Counted from the stretch's first letter, positions 26,042 to 35,545 are shown. The stretch: DNA of 64,000 nt from G963664115 sp965216035 (GCA_965216035.1 CBDCFM010000021.1:620001-684000); one strand, 5' to 3'. Notes: generated by a model from the sequence alone, not told the origin. Translations and numbers: made by a program.

Positions 26042-27907
26042 ATGACTTCCGAACAAGCGAAGGGCAGAACACTCAGCCTTCAAGACATGGGCGTTATGAA
26101 TTTAGACATCCAGGAAGTCCTGACTGCACCGAGCGGCGTGTGGGCCCGGCCGGCCTCTCCGCCCGACGGGGCCCGATGCCCATCGGGGTTGGGGCGGGTT
26201 GTGGCTCTCATCTTCGCCATTGTTGCCGGTGTCGGAAGCTGCACCCAGAATCAGGAATCGCCTGATGCTCTGAGCGGTGTTGATCATGTACTGCCCGAAG
26301 GACAGCAGTTCACGATCACGAACCGTCCTGCTGTTGCCGTCTCTCCTGACGGTTCCAGAATCGTGTATGTCGCCAATCAGCAACTGTTCGTCAGAGCAAT
26401 GGATGGCCTCGAGTCGACCCCGATTGCAGGGACGGACGATCTTCCAACGTCTCCATTTTTCTCACCTGATGGTGAGTGGATCGGCTATTGGTCTGGAATC
26501 GACCGCCAGCTGAAGAAGATAGATATTGACGGTGGTACTCCCGTGACGCTCTCGGGTGCAGAGGATCCTTATTACGGTGCTCCGGTCTGGGGAATTAATG
26601 ACACGGTTGTGTGGGGCCAGAGCGACGGCATCATGAGCGTTTCCGCGAACGGAGGGGCTCCGGAACTGTTGATTGCGGGAGAAAGCAACCTTATCAACCC
26701 TCAAATTCTGCCCGATGGAGAATCGGTGCTTTTCCATGTGGGCAACGCAGATGAGGGTCAGGTTGCGATCCAATCCCTCGACTCGGGGGAAAGGAAGTTC
26801 CTGTTCCCAGGTGTAAGCCCCCGCTATGTCCCCACCGGGCACATTATCTATGCGCTCAGTGATGTGCTGTTCGCGGTGGGGTTTGACCTGAGCACCCTGG
26901 ATGTGGCCGGAGCTCCCGTGGCGATAGTCGACGGCGTTCGGCCAGGACCGCCGCAGTACGCTCTGTCAGATTCCGGAGCACTGGTGTTTGTTCCAGGCCG
27001 CGTTGCAGGTGGAAACACCCTCGTAAAGGTGGACCGCGAGGGAAATGTGGAGCCGTTGGGGACACCGGCACGCAATTATTCATTTCCCCGCGTATCGCCC
27101 AATGGAGAAAGCGTTCTCGTCCGTGTCGGTGACGATCTCTGGTTGTTCGACATTGCCCGACAGGCGCTGGCACGTCTGACTTTCGGGGCGAGGGCGAATT
27201 TGCCGGTCTGGTCTGCAGACGGAGCATACGTAAGCTATCGGTCCATACGGGAGGGCGCCGGGAACATGTTCTGGACACGGGCCGACGGGAGCGGCAATGA
27301 GGAGCAGCTGACAACGGGCGATTTCACCCAGCAGAATCCCTCATCCTGGTCACGAGACGGCCAGCTTCTGGCCTTCTATCAGATTCCCGGTGTCGGCGGT
27401 TCGGGGGATCGCGACCTCTGGATTATGCCCCTGGATGGCAATCGGGAACCGCGACCCTTTCTCCAAACGCCATTCAATGAGGCAGCGCCAAACTTTTCGC
27501 CCGACGGACAATGGCTGGCGTACGTCTCGAACGAGACGGGCTCCAATCAGATCATGGTGCGTCCGTTTCCTGGCCCTGGGGAAAATCGGCAGATCTCGAC
27601 CGAAGGTGGGGGTGGCCCGATCTGGGGACGAAACGGGCGGGAATTGTTCTACATGAATGACAACCAGTTGATGGTGGTGGACATCGAGACAGAACCCGAC
27701 TTTGTGGCCCACGCTCCAAGGCTGCTGTTCGAGGACCGTTTCCGACCCAGCACAGGGAACGTCGCTTCCTACGATGTGACCCCCGACTCTGAGCATTTCG
27801 TGATGATCCAGGACGCTGCGACCACAGACATCGAGGCGCAACCCGACCAGATCAACGTCGTCTTGAACTGGTTTGAGCAACTGCCGGAAGCGGCGCCGGT
27901 GCCGTAG
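26042..27907 (+). CDS. TolB/WD40-like beta-propeller protein, probably the sensor half of a decapitated kinase
   Basis: About 621 residues from the ATG at 26042 (25979 is an alternative in the same frame). The first 40 residues (SLQDMGVMNLDIQEVLTAPS) resemble the tail between kinase domain and membrane helix in acidobacterial kinases. Then comes one hydrophobic helix (VVALIFAIVAGVGSC, possibly a lipobox). The rest is PD40-type propeller with repeated PDG motifs: AVSPDGSRIVYVANQQLFVR, FFSPDGEWIGYW, RVSPNGESVLVRV, WSRDGQLLAFYQ and NFSPDGQWLAYVSNE. In intact homologues this extracellular part follows the kinase. The propeller frame itself is open, so it may still be made and exported. Confidence 0.72.
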   Translation: MTSEQAKGRTLSLQDMGVMNLDIQEVLTAPSGVWARPASPPDGARCPSGLGRVVALIFAIVAGVGSCTQNQESPDALSGVDHVLPEGQQFTITNRPAVAVSPDGSRIVYVANQQLFVRAMDGLESTPIAGTDDLPTSPFFSPDGEWIGYWSGIDRQLKKIDIDGGTPVTLSGAEDPYYGAPVWGINDTVVWGQSDGIMSVSANGGAPELLIAGESNLINPQILPDGESVLFHVGNADEGQVAIQSLDSGERKFLFPGVSPRYVPTGHIIYALSDVLFAVGFDLSTLDVAGAPVAIVDGVRPGPPQYALSDSGALVFVPGRVAGGNTLVKVDREGNVEPLGTPARNYSFPRVSPNGESVLVRVGDDLWLFDIARQALARLTFGARANLPVWSADGAYVSYRSIREGAGNMFWTRADGSGNEEQLTTGDFTQQNPSSWSRDGQLLAFYQIPGVGGSGDRDLWIMPLDGNREPRPFLQTPFNEAAPNFSPDGQWLAYVSNETGSNQIMVRPFPGPGENRQISTEGGGGPIWGRNGRELFYMNDNQLMVVDIETEPDFVAHAPRLLFEDRFRPSTGNVASYDVTPDSEHFVMIQDAATTDIEAQPDQINVVLNWFEQLPEAAPVP

Positions 27908-28074
27908 GCTACCCGGGTTTGCGATGTCAAATCCCGATTGGTCCACCGCGTGGAATATCAGAATCCGAAGACGACGCGAAACAGTTGGTAAAAACGTGAA
28001 CGCTCGATCTGACAAGCTGCCCTTCGTGGGCCGAATCGATAGCTCAGGTCGGATCGGGTAAGAGGCTTCAAGCA

Positions 28075-28953
28075 ATGCGTAATCGTTCCACAAGCTCAAT
28101 CGCTGCCGTATTGACTGCGCTGTTCGGCTTGTTGGCGGGCTTCGGGGAGGCCGTGTCGTTTTCAGAAGAGGAGCTCGCAGGGGCGGGGGCCGGAGCGCGG
28201 CAATTTGACCCGCATGATTTATCCGGACTCTGGGTGCGGACCGATCCCAGCAGCACGAGCACGGTTCGAGGCCGTTTTCGAACGGACTGGATCGGTCCGG
28301 CAGCGACTATGCCGCCCCTGACGAGTGAAGGCAGGGCGAAAATGAGCGGGCGTGTGGGTACGAATGACCTTCCTTTACCCGTGTTTTCAAACGATCCTAA
28401 GTTTAAGTGTAATCCGAGTGGCTTTCCGCGGATCCTCTACACCAGCGCGTACCCGTTTGAATTCGCTCAACTAGACGGGAGGCTGCTGCAACTGTTTCAG
28501 TGGGAGCGAGTCCTGCGCGAAGTCTGGATGGATGGGCGGGACCTGCCGTCGGGCGAGAACCTCGACAATCTTGGGCCGGCATGGTATGGGCACTCGGTGG
28601 GCCAATGGGAAGGTGATACCTTCGTCGTCAATACGGTTGGCCTTGATGATCGAGCATGGCTCGACGGGCAGGGTCATCCTCTAAGTTTAATGACCCGGAT
28701 CGAAGAGCGATGGGAGCGGATTGACGCTGACACTCTGGAGGTTCAGCTGACGCTTCATGATCCGACAATGTATACGGCGCCCTGGGTGGGTGACCGAAAG
28801 ATTTTCGCGCGTATGGCGCGCGAGGATGCGACCTTCTTCGGATGGTTTGGGTTGTTTTCTGGCGTTTGGGAATCCATCTGCGCACCGATGAACGAAGTCG
28901 ACGATCACCACAGCCGGTTCATGCTTCCAGGGAGCTTCGGAGTGGATCCTTAG
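28075..28953 (+). CDS. Secreted protein of unknown function (family paired with DUF6152), copy 3
   Basis: A 292-residue exported protein. It has a signal-like N-terminus, then DPHDLSGLWVRTDPSSTST, a Cys in FKCNPSGFPRILYTS, FEFAQLDGRLLQLFQWERVL, REVWMDGRDLP, WYGHSVGQWEGDTFVVNTVG and LTLHDPTMYTAPW. These match copies 1, 2 and 4. The motif order (SGLW, CxPxGxPR, DGRxLP, GHSVGxWEGDT, YTAPW) suggests one fold with a conserved binding surface. No DUF6152 partner is next to this copy. A short tandem repeat begins at its stop codon. The function is unknown. Confidence 0.75.
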   Translation: MRNRSTSSIAAVLTALFGLLAGFGEAVSFSEEELAGAGAGARQFDPHDLSGLWVRTDPSSTSTVRGRFRTDWIGPAATMPPLTSEGRAKMSGRVGTNDLPLPVFSNDPKFKCNPSGFPRILYTSAYPFEFAQLDGRLLQLFQWERVLREVWMDGRDLPSGENLDNLGPAWYGHSVGQWEGDTFVVNTVGLDDRAWLDGQGHPLSLMTRIEERWERIDADTLEVQLTLHDPTMYTAPWVGDRKIFARMAREDATFFGWFGLFSGVWESICAPMNEVDDHHSRFMLPGSFGVDP

Positions 28954-29008
28954 CCTGATCGACAGACTGGAGCCTGATCGAAAGACTGGAGCCTGATCGA
29001 AAAACTGG
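28952..29008. repeat. Three tandem copies of a 19-base unit
   Basis: The unit AGCCTGATCGAAAGACTGG occurs three times in a row (28952-28970, 28971-28989, 28990-29008) with single-base differences at one or two positions. The first copy begins inside the stop codon of the preceding gene. No hairpin or coding role is evident. Confidence 0.85.
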
Positions 29009-29122
29009 CCACTGGGGTGCCGCCCGCGACTGGAGGCCGATCCTGACCCGGTTGATCCGTCCGAACGTAATGACAATGCCGGTGGCACAGCATTGCTGTC
29101 GGTTGTGGCCGCTTTCCGTCGC

Positions 29123-30142
29123 CTATTGCTTGACGTATCTTCTCAACGCCATCCCGCCGGAGAGTGACCCATAGATGATTCCATGGGCATCCACCACAAC
29201 ACCTTCCTGCGATCCGTTAGGGTCGGGATCGTCGATAAATGTCGTGACCTTACCGTCCTCCACGCTTCCGATTCTGATACCTTCCTTCCAACCGGTAGTC
29301 CTCTCGTCATCTGAGCTTGAATCGGCAACGTAAAGAATATCGTTCTTGTCGATGTAGATGCCGCTCGGCCGGCCAAACTGCGTCCACTCTTCCAGAAAAT
29401 TCCCATCCTGATCAAAGATCTGCACCCGACTGTTACCACGGTCGCCGACAAACAGCCGGCCGCTCGAGTCCATGGCGAGCGCGTGCGGCGTCTCGAACTC
29501 ACCTGAGCCAGTACCCTTTTTCCCCCAGGCCCTGATGAACTCGCCACTGCTTGAGAACTTCACGATGCGGGCGGACTCCCCACCGTGGCCATCCCCGACG
29601 AAGATGTCTCCGTTCGGGGCGACGAATACGGCGGACGGCTGATTGAACGCGTCCGGACCGTCCCCGGCGATACCCGCTTGACCGAGTGTCATTAGAAGTT
29701 CGCCATCCGGACTGAACTTGAACACCTGATGGCCTTTGCCGTTGCGCCTGGGGTCGATGCCGTCGGGTCCTTCATGGTCGGTCACCCAGATGTTGCCTTC
29801 GACGTCGATGTGGATGCCGTGTGGACGGACGAACATGCCCGCGCCGAAACTCTTTTCCAGGCGTCCCGAGGTATCAAACTTCAGGATGGGCGCCAGGTCC
29901 GAGCCGACGCATACATTCTGACCACAGCGCTCGAACACCCAGATGCTGCTACCGTCGGGATCGAGGAATAACCCAACCGTTGAGCCAATCGTCCTTCCCT
30001 CCGGCAACGTGAAGAAACTTTGATTCATCGAATAGGGATCCGTTCCGGCATTGACCTCTTCGTTGATTTGCCCAGAAGCCCCCTGTGCGGACGCAACAAT
30101 GGCGGCCGCTAGCACACACCTGACGAAAATCGCATCACCCAT
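29123..30142 (-). CDS. Exported NHL-repeat / six-bladed beta-propeller protein, copy 1
   Basis: A 339-residue protein with a signal peptide ending near ASAQGASG. The rest is a propeller with NHL-type blades: DPDGSSIWVFERC, GRLEKSFGAGMFVRPHGIHI, DVEGNIWVTDHEG, FKFSPDGELLMTLGQAG, FNQPSAVFVAPNGDIFVGDG, FETPHALAMDSSGRLFVGDR and NSRVQIFDQDGNFLEEW. Two cysteines (RCGQNVCVG) may form a disulfide. An AGGAGG box precedes the ATG at 30142. Such proteins resemble peptidylglycine alpha-hydroxylating lyase propellers in shape, but the role here is unknown. A second, related protein is encoded at 38808. Confidence 0.8.
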   Translation of the reverse strand: MGDAIFVRCVLAAAIVASAQGASGQINEEVNAGTDPYSMNQSFFTLPEGRTIGSTVGLFLDPDGSSIWVFERCGQNVCVGSDLAPILKFDTSGRLEKSFGAGMFVRPHGIHIDVEGNIWVTDHEGPDGIDPRRNGKGHQVFKFSPDGELLMTLGQAGIAGDGPDAFNQPSAVFVAPNGDIFVGDGHGGESARIVKFSSSGEFIRAWGKKGTGSGEFETPHALAMDSSGRLFVGDRGNSRVQIFDQDGNFLEEWTQFGRPSGIYIDKNDILYVADSSSDDERTTGWKEGIRIGSVEDGKVTTFIDDPDPNGSQEGVVVDAHGIIYGSLSGGMALRRYVKQ

Positions 30143-30294
30143 AGCAGTTCCCTCCTGATTCTCCCGTACCTCGAACGCGCCTTCAGCACGACATAGAATA
30201 GAACGATTAGCTTCCGCGAAGCGGATCCCTCGACCTCGTGCCCGCTATTCCGGGCCTTGCCAGCGCCGAACAGGATCGTTTTCATTGTACCTAA

Positions 30295-31089
30295 TCATTT
30301 CGACAGTTCGCGGATCCTGGAGTCTCCGACGTCCAGCTCCAGCAACACTGGGCAGTGATCCGAACCCATAAATTCGTTGAGAATGTCGGCGTCTTTGATG
30401 CGTGACGTCAGCGATTTCGATACCAGAAAATAATCGATTCTCCAACCCACATTCTTCTGCCGTGCACCGGCACGGTAGCTCCACCAGCTGTATTTGATTC
30501 TGTCGGGATACTTGTATCTGAACGTATCCACGAAACCGGAGGCGACCAGATTGTCCAGGCCGTCGATCTCTGCTTGCGTATAACCGGGGGTCTTGTTGTA
30601 GTTGGTCTTGGGGCGTGCAAGGTCGATGTCGGTATGCGCAACATTGAGATCGCCACACAGCACAACAGGTTTTTCTTTCTCAAGCTTTTTTAGATAGCTG
30701 AGAAAATCGGCATCCCATTTTTGACGGTAGTCCAGACGTTTGAGTTCATAGCCGGAGTTCGGTGTATAGACCGTCAATAGAAAATAGGGTTCCAATTCGA
30801 TTGCGAGGACGCGTCCCTCATGGTCGTGTTCGTCGATATCGATGTCGCTGCGGATCGACAGAGGTTTTTGTTTGCACAGAATCGCCGTGCCCGAATAGCC
30901 TTTTTTTTCGGCGGAATTCGTGTAAATCCGGTAACCGTTGATATCTGCGAGGGCTTCGAGAACTTGATCGCCCTGAGCTTTGGTTTCTTGCAGGCAGAGC
31001 ACGTCCACACTCATGTTCTCCAGCGAACCCGCAAAATCCTTTTTGATCGCGGCACGAATACCATTTACGTTCCAGGAGACAATGCGCAT
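30295..31089 (-). CDS. xthA: Exodeoxyribonuclease III
   Basis: A 264-residue nuclease of the exonuclease III/AP endonuclease family. It starts at the ATG at 31089, with GGAGGA upstream; the longer frame to 31242 is not protein-like. Active-site motifs are all present: SWNVNGIRA (Asn), CLQETKA (catalytic Glu), YTPNSG, CGDLNVAHTDID (Asp/Asn), WWSYRAGARQKNVGWRIDYF and the final GSDHCPV (Asp-His). It removes 3'-blocking groups and nicks DNA at abasic sites in base excision repair. It stands alone. Confidence 0.95.
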   Translation of the reverse strand: MRIVSWNVNGIRAAIKKDFAGSLENMSVDVLCLQETKAQGDQVLEALADINGYRIYTNSAEKKGYSGTAILCKQKPLSIRSDIDIDEHDHEGRVLAIELEPYFLLTVYTPNSGYELKRLDYRQKWDADFLSYLKKLEKEKPVVLCGDLNVAHTDIDLARPKTNYNKTPGYTQAEIDGLDNLVASGFVDTFRYKYPDRIKYSWWSYRAGARQKNVGWRIDYFLVSKSLTSRIKDADILNEFMGSDHCPVLLELDVGDSRIRELSK

Positions 31090-31412
31090 AGACAATTCCT
31101 CCGCTCGGCTGAAGCCGTGATTGGGCCATTCACAGAGCACACCCGACTCAAGATTCCCGTTCGTCGACAGCCCCACGCCGCCTTCCGTGCTCCGAGGCGA
31201 GGTTCGGATGCCGATCCAGCGGGCCCCGAAACCGGCAATCACGCGCTTGCCCCGGCGAATCTCAGCGGGCTCGATTGCTGATGCAATCGGTCCGGCCCCT
31301 TAGGGAGGGCGGGCGTATGGGGAATTTCAGCGAGGGTGTGCGGAGCCACCCGTTTACGCAAGCGAGGGGAAGCGCTCTACGGTATCGGAGGCGGACTGAT
31401 TGGATAGGGCCC

Positions 31413-31586
31413 TTAATAAATTCGGACATTGTCCTCCTGAGCATCGTTCACGGATGCCATGTGGAAGGGCTCTGCATTCCACGGATCCGGGTTCCACTGT
31501 TCTTGCTTCCCCGGATCGTTCCCCTGATCCTGCGCATTGCCAACTCCCGCTACGACCGACAGAAGAAGCGTCAGGAGCATGCTCAT
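31413..31586 (-). CDS. Small secreted peptide
   Basis: A 57-residue product from the ATG at 31586. The leader MSMLLTLLLSVVAGVGNAQ is a convincing signal peptide, giving a mature peptide of under 40 residues that is rich in Trp, Pro, Asn and Asp (WNPDPWNAEPFHMASVNDAQ). No family was recognised. The same frame extends upstream to about 31682 with a basic stretch, so the true start may be slightly earlier. It lies alone, with no partner genes nearby. Confidence 0.45.
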   Translation of the reverse strand: MSMLLTLLLSVVAGVGNAQDQGNDPGKQEQWNPDPWNAEPFHMASVNDAQEDNVRIY

Positions 31587-31967
31587 GGATACTCTCAGCC
31601 ACGCAGACCGTGCGATGTTAACACTGCCCTCCTTGCACGCGGCAGGGACCTCCGAGGCCCCGGTGTGTCCCTCGACTGCCACAGCCCCGCAGTTCCTGCG
31701 GCGTGTATAAGATTAATAATCAAATACCCGGTCGGTGTTGCCCGCGCCGGCGTCAGGACCGTCAGGCCCTTGTCGAGAAATCGTCGGGTATGGCGTCCGG
31801 ATGAATGACAGCCGGCTGAGGTTTCTCAAGCAGACACAGGGTAGATTCTCGGAATCCACTTCCCGATTCGATACAACTGTGCCCTCGACATGGATGGCCG
31901 CTCTATCCATGACACTCTATTGATTCGAGGACGAAAAGCCCTCGCTGGGCGAGGCTGCATCGGCGAC
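31587..31967. other. Intergenic region, no gene recognised
   Basis: Short frames on both strands lack family resemblance and good starts. The stretch lies between the end of the SGNH hydrolase gene and the small secreted peptide gene, both on the minus strand. Confidence 0.45.
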
Positions 31968-33015
31968 TCACGGTTGCAGGAGCATGCCTTCAAGGACGAC
32001 TCGTGCCATCTCATCGGCTGCAATCCGGTGGCCGCGTTCGTTGAGGTGCAGTTTGTCCACCGAACCAGTCTCCGCCCAATAGTCCGCGTAGAGCCCCTCT
32101 CGCCAATGCCTTTGGAGCTCGGGATAAAGGTCCAGGACGGCGATTCCTTTTTCCGAAGCGAAGGTCGTCAAGTCGTCAATGGCGTCTCGTTCCGAACTAC
32201 GAAGCTGTTGCTCCATGGGAAAGACGACGACAAGAAGACGGGAGCCGAGGGAGTTGGCTGTGTTCTGCATCCTTTTCCAGCGCCGCCTTAGCACGCTGCC
32301 AGCCGGGTTTCTTGTGAACGTAATGGATATAGTGGGCCCAACGTGGAAACCATTCCGGCCTTGCCTCCTGCAAATCCTTTACTTGCTCTTTGCTGAAGAT
32401 AAAAGTACGGCTGGACCGCAGCCAGGCAATGGGCGAGAAGCCGGTTCCTGAACCGGAACCCGTAGCGTCCAGAAGTCCGCTGGCAGTAAGCCTGGGCGGC
32501 TCCAGGTAGTCATTCATGCAGAACTCGACGATGGTGAGATCGGGGTTCAGGCGGGGGCCGGCCAACTCGAATTGAATGGCCTCTTGTTCAGTGTTATAGC
32601 CTGGGGTCGCACTATTCCAGATCGCTACTGGTCCCAGCTCGGCTGTCAGGCTGTCTTCCAACAAAGGGGTGAACGATTCTTCATACGCCACGCCATTGGC
32701 AAACGCGATCGAATCACCCAAGATGAGGACCGTCTGAAGCGGATTTCGGACTGGAGGGGCATCGGTTCGCAGACGAAAGCCAAAAGCATCGATTTGGACA
32801 TTATCGGAAGAATAGTTGCGGCTCAATTCATAGAAGAGACCTGGAACTTGCGAAACCTGAAGCGGAGAATCCGCCGCAACCTCCCATGTGGAGAAAATCC
32901 GAAGTGTGATTTCGCTGGTCGAGAATGCGAGGCCGACTGCAAGGAGCATCAACAGGATCCAGAAAACCAGTTTCTTGCTCTTGGATAGGGGGATTTGCGG
33001 TTTCTTGTCATGCAT
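31968..33015 (-). pseudogene. SGNH/GDSL hydrolase family protein with one frameshift
   Basis: Two overlapping frames form one protein. The N-terminal part has a membrane anchor (LVFWILLMLLAVGLAFSTSE), the catalytic Ser block VLILGDSIAFANGVAYEESF and the Asn block EFCMNDYLEPP. The C-terminal part, in the next frame, has RLLVVVFPMEQQLR and the Asp-His block VDKLHLNERGHRIAADEMA. The shift lies at a run of A near 32280; removing one base joins the halves as AALE-RMQNTA without loss. It is the last gene of the carbamoyltransferase operon, in line with a role in modifying an exported polysaccharide or metabolite. It is either a true pseudogene or a one-base sequence error. Confidence 0.78.
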
Positions 33016-33135
33016 CATGCCGTCTCCAGTTCGCATCGTCACAGGGTAAGACACCAAAATGGGTGTCCGCATGATAGCTGGCGTTGTTTATGCTGAACAC
33101 TCCAGCAGCCACAAGATGTGCGCCGGCCCCGGTTT

Positions 33136-33288
33136 CTAAAACAGAGTATAGATGAAGGGTGCGATCACCGACCCCTGCGACAGGAACATCAGACTTCCCA
33201 AAGTCAGAAGAATGACAACGATCGGAAGCAACCAGAACTTCTTGCGCTGCCGTAGAAATGCCCAGAATTCCGTTATGAGTTCGCCCAT
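33136..33288 (-). CDS. DUF5989 family small membrane protein
   Basis: A 50-residue protein. It begins MGELITEFWAFLRQRKKFWL, followed by one membrane helix (PIVVILLTLGSLMFLSQG) and the ending IAPFIYTLF, which is the whole DUF5989 family pattern. It lies 12 bases after the SxtJ-like gene and about 120 bases before the SGNH hydrolase gene. In many bacteria the same tiny protein sits between SxtJ-like and SGNH genes, so it is probably a structural partner of these membrane proteins. The function is unknown. Confidence 0.88.
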   Translation of the reverse strand: MGELITEFWAFLRQRKKFWLLPIVVILLTLGSLMFLSQGSVIAPFIYTLF

Positions 33289-33300
33289 AATAGCTCGGTT

Positions 33301-33696
33301 TCAGAACTGATGCTTCATGTGTCCCGCTTCACGTGTTTCGGACTGTGTGCGGTAGGAACGGGCGTTGGGATCGAGCTTCCGGTTCATCGGATCCTTGCCC
33401 AGCAGCCGCATGCCGAGTGAAACGGGCGTGAACACTAAATAGTAGACCACACCCAGAATAAGTCGTGTGTTGATCCATCCCAGCACGTACGCCAAAGCCA
33501 TCCACGCGCGGTAAGGATGACGCAGCAAGGAAGGAGCAACAATCCCCAGCAACACCAAGCTGCCTCCCAGAACGGTTGCCCACAGGCGGATATCGTGCCC
33601 CCGGCGCAAATAAGGCCAGAAGGCGATGAGCAGAAAGATTCCACCGACGATCAAGCCGAACGAGCGCAATTTCGATTTCGTGTAATGGTCGTTCAT
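33301..33696 (-). CDS. SxtJ-like membrane protein
   Basis: A 131-residue membrane protein from the ATG at 33696, with AGAGGA upstream; the longer frame to 33828 lies inside the carbamoyltransferase gene. The pattern LRSFGLIVGGIFLLIAFWPY, then LWATVLGGSLVLLGIVAP and WMALAYVLGWINTRLILGVV with the ending YYLVFTPVSLGMRLLGKDPM, is that of the SxtJ family, named after a gene in the saxitoxin cluster. These proteins accompany NodU/CmcH carbamoyltransferases. Its start is only 4 bases after the carbamoyltransferase stop. Confidence 0.87.
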   Translation of the reverse strand: MNDHYTKSKLRSFGLIVGGIFLLIAFWPYLRRGHDIRLWATVLGGSLVLLGIVAPSLLRHPYRAWMALAYVLGWINTRLILGVVYYLVFTPVSLGMRLLGKDPMNRKLDPNARSYRTQSETREAGHMKHQF

Positions 33697-33700
33697 TCCT

Positions 33701-35545
33701 CTAATCGAGGTCGAACTCCTTCCGCCAATCCACGTCGTCTTCGAGTGGTTTTTGATCCGCCTTGTAGAGCACGAAGTTTTCCAGCACAAGAACATCGATC
33801 TCCGTGCGCATGAAGCACCGGTACGCATCCTCCGGGCTACCCACGATCGGCTCCCCGCGAACGTTGAACGACGTGTTGACGATCACACCGCAGCCCGTTT
33901 GCATTTCGAACGCCTTCAGCAGGCGATAGTACCGGGGATTGGTGTTCTCGTGAACGGTCTGGATCCGCGCCGAGTAATCGATGTGGGTCACGGCGGGAAT
34001 GTCGGATCTCGGCACGTTGAGCAGATCGATGCCCCACAGATGTTGTTCGTTGTCAGTCACAGCGATCCGCCGGTCGTGGCGGACGCCGGCGACCAGCAAC
34101 ATGTATGGGCTGTCGGCATCCATCTCGAAGTAGTCCGAAACGCGCTCGCGCAGCACGGACGGAACGAAAGGCCGGAAGGATTCGCGGAATTTGATTTTCA
34201 AATTCATTGTCGACTGCATCTTCGAGCTACGCGCATCGCCGAGAATGCTGCGCCCACCGAGGGCGCGTGGACCGAATTCCATGCGGCCCTCGAACCATCC
34301 TATCACCTTGCCCGCGGACAGATCCGCGGCGACACGCTCGTACAGCAGCTCGTCGCTCAGTAGTGAATAGGCAATATCCCGCTCTTTCAGAAAGCGGAGG
34401 ATTTCGTCTTGACCGAAGCGCGGGCCCAGATAGCTGCCGCACATCCGGTCGTGGACGCCATCCGTCACACGCGGCTGGTCTTCCATGTCGTGCCACGCCG
34501 CGAGTGCGGCACCGATGGCTCCCCCGGCATCGCCGGCCGCCGGCTGGATCCAGACCCCGTCGAAGATGCCCTCCCGCAGGATGCGGCCGTTGGCGACACA
34601 ATTGAGTGCCACGCCTCCGGCCATGCACAGATGACGCTCACCGGTTTCCTTGCGAATTGTTCGTGCCAGCCGCATCACGATTTCTTCGGTGACTTCCTGG
34701 ATGGAGCGGGCCAAGTCCATTTCCCGTTGCGTCAGTAGCGATTCGGCCTCCCGGGGAGGACCGCCGAAAACCTTACTGAACCGATCGTTGGTCATCGCGA
34801 GACCGGTGCAGTAATCAAAATAGTCCATATTCAGACGGTAGGTCCCATCGGGCTTCACATCGATCAGCTGGTCGTAGATCGCCTGCACGTACCTCGGTCG
34901 CCCGTAGGGAGCAAGGCCCATTATCTTGTATTCGCCGGAATTCACCCGGAATCCGCTGTGGTAGGTGAACGCGGAATATAGCAAGCCCAAGGAATGCGGA
35001 AACGGAATCTCCCAGAGAGGCTTGAGGGCGTTGTCCTTGCCCTGCCATACCGAAGTCGTCGCCCACTCGCCCACTCCATCCATACACAGCACGGCTGCGG
35101 CGCTGAAGGGAGAGGGGTAGAACGCCGATGCGGCGTGGGACTGGTGATGTTCGCCGAACAGAATTTCCAAACCTTTGACGTCGTCGTCGCCGCGTATTTC
35201 GAGCAGCTCCTTGCGCAGCACCTCTTTCAGGAACAGCTTGTCCTTGATCCACAAGGGCATCGCCATCAGAAAGGACTTCAGGCCGGCGGGGGCGAACGAA
35301 AGATAGGTTTCCAGCAGGCGGTCAAATTTCAGCAGCGGCTTGTCGTAAAACGCGACATACCGCAGGTCCTGCAGCCCGATCCCACCTTCCGTCAGGCAGT
35401 AACGGAGCGCGTGCTGTGGAAATCCGGCGTCGTGCTTCTTTCGAGTGAAGCGCTCTTCCTGCGCTGCGGCGACGATTTCGCCATCGCGCACCAGGCAGGC
35501 TGCGCTGTCGTGATAGTACGCCGAGAGCCCTAGAATGCAGGTCAT
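33701..35545 (-). CDS. NodU/CmcH family carbamoyltransferase
   Basis: A 614-residue enzyme from the ATG at 35545, which has GGAG five bases upstream; 57 extra upstream codons in the same frame are not family-like. The N-terminal Kae1-like ATPase domain starts CILGLSAYYHDSAACLVRDG and includes EERFTRKKHD, HHQSHAASAFYPSPF, VLCMDGVGEWAT and CMAGGVALNCVANGRI. The C-terminal domain has GWFEGRMEFGPRALGGRSIL and NTSFNVRGEPIVGSPEDAYR. The enzyme moves a carbamoyl group from carbamoyl phosphate to a hydroxyl of a sugar or other small molecule. With SxtJ-like, DUF5989 and SGNH genes it forms an operon; the acceptor is unknown. Confidence 0.93.
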   Translation of the reverse strand: MTCILGLSAYYHDSAACLVRDGEIVAAAQEERFTRKKHDAGFPQHALRYCLTEGGIGLQDLRYVAFYDKPLLKFDRLLETYLSFAPAGLKSFLMAMPLWIKDKLFLKEVLRKELLEIRGDDDVKGLEILFGEHHQSHAASAFYPSPFSAAAVLCMDGVGEWATTSVWQGKDNALKPLWEIPFPHSLGLLYSAFTYHSGFRVNSGEYKIMGLAPYGRPRYVQAIYDQLIDVKPDGTYRLNMDYFDYCTGLAMTNDRFSKVFGGPPREAESLLTQREMDLARSIQEVTEEIVMRLARTIRKETGERHLCMAGGVALNCVANGRILREGIFDGVWIQPAAGDAGGAIGAALAAWHDMEDQPRVTDGVHDRMCGSYLGPRFGQDEILRFLKERDIAYSLLSDELLYERVAADLSAGKVIGWFEGRMEFGPRALGGRSILGDARSSKMQSTMNLKIKFRESFRPFVPSVLRERVSDYFEMDADSPYMLLVAGVRHDRRIAVTDNEQHLWGIDLLNVPRSDIPAVTHIDYSARIQTVHENTNPRYYRLLKAFEMQTGCGVIVNTSFNVRGEPIVGSPEDAYRCFMRTEIDVLVLENFVLYKADQKPLEDDVDWRKEFDLD

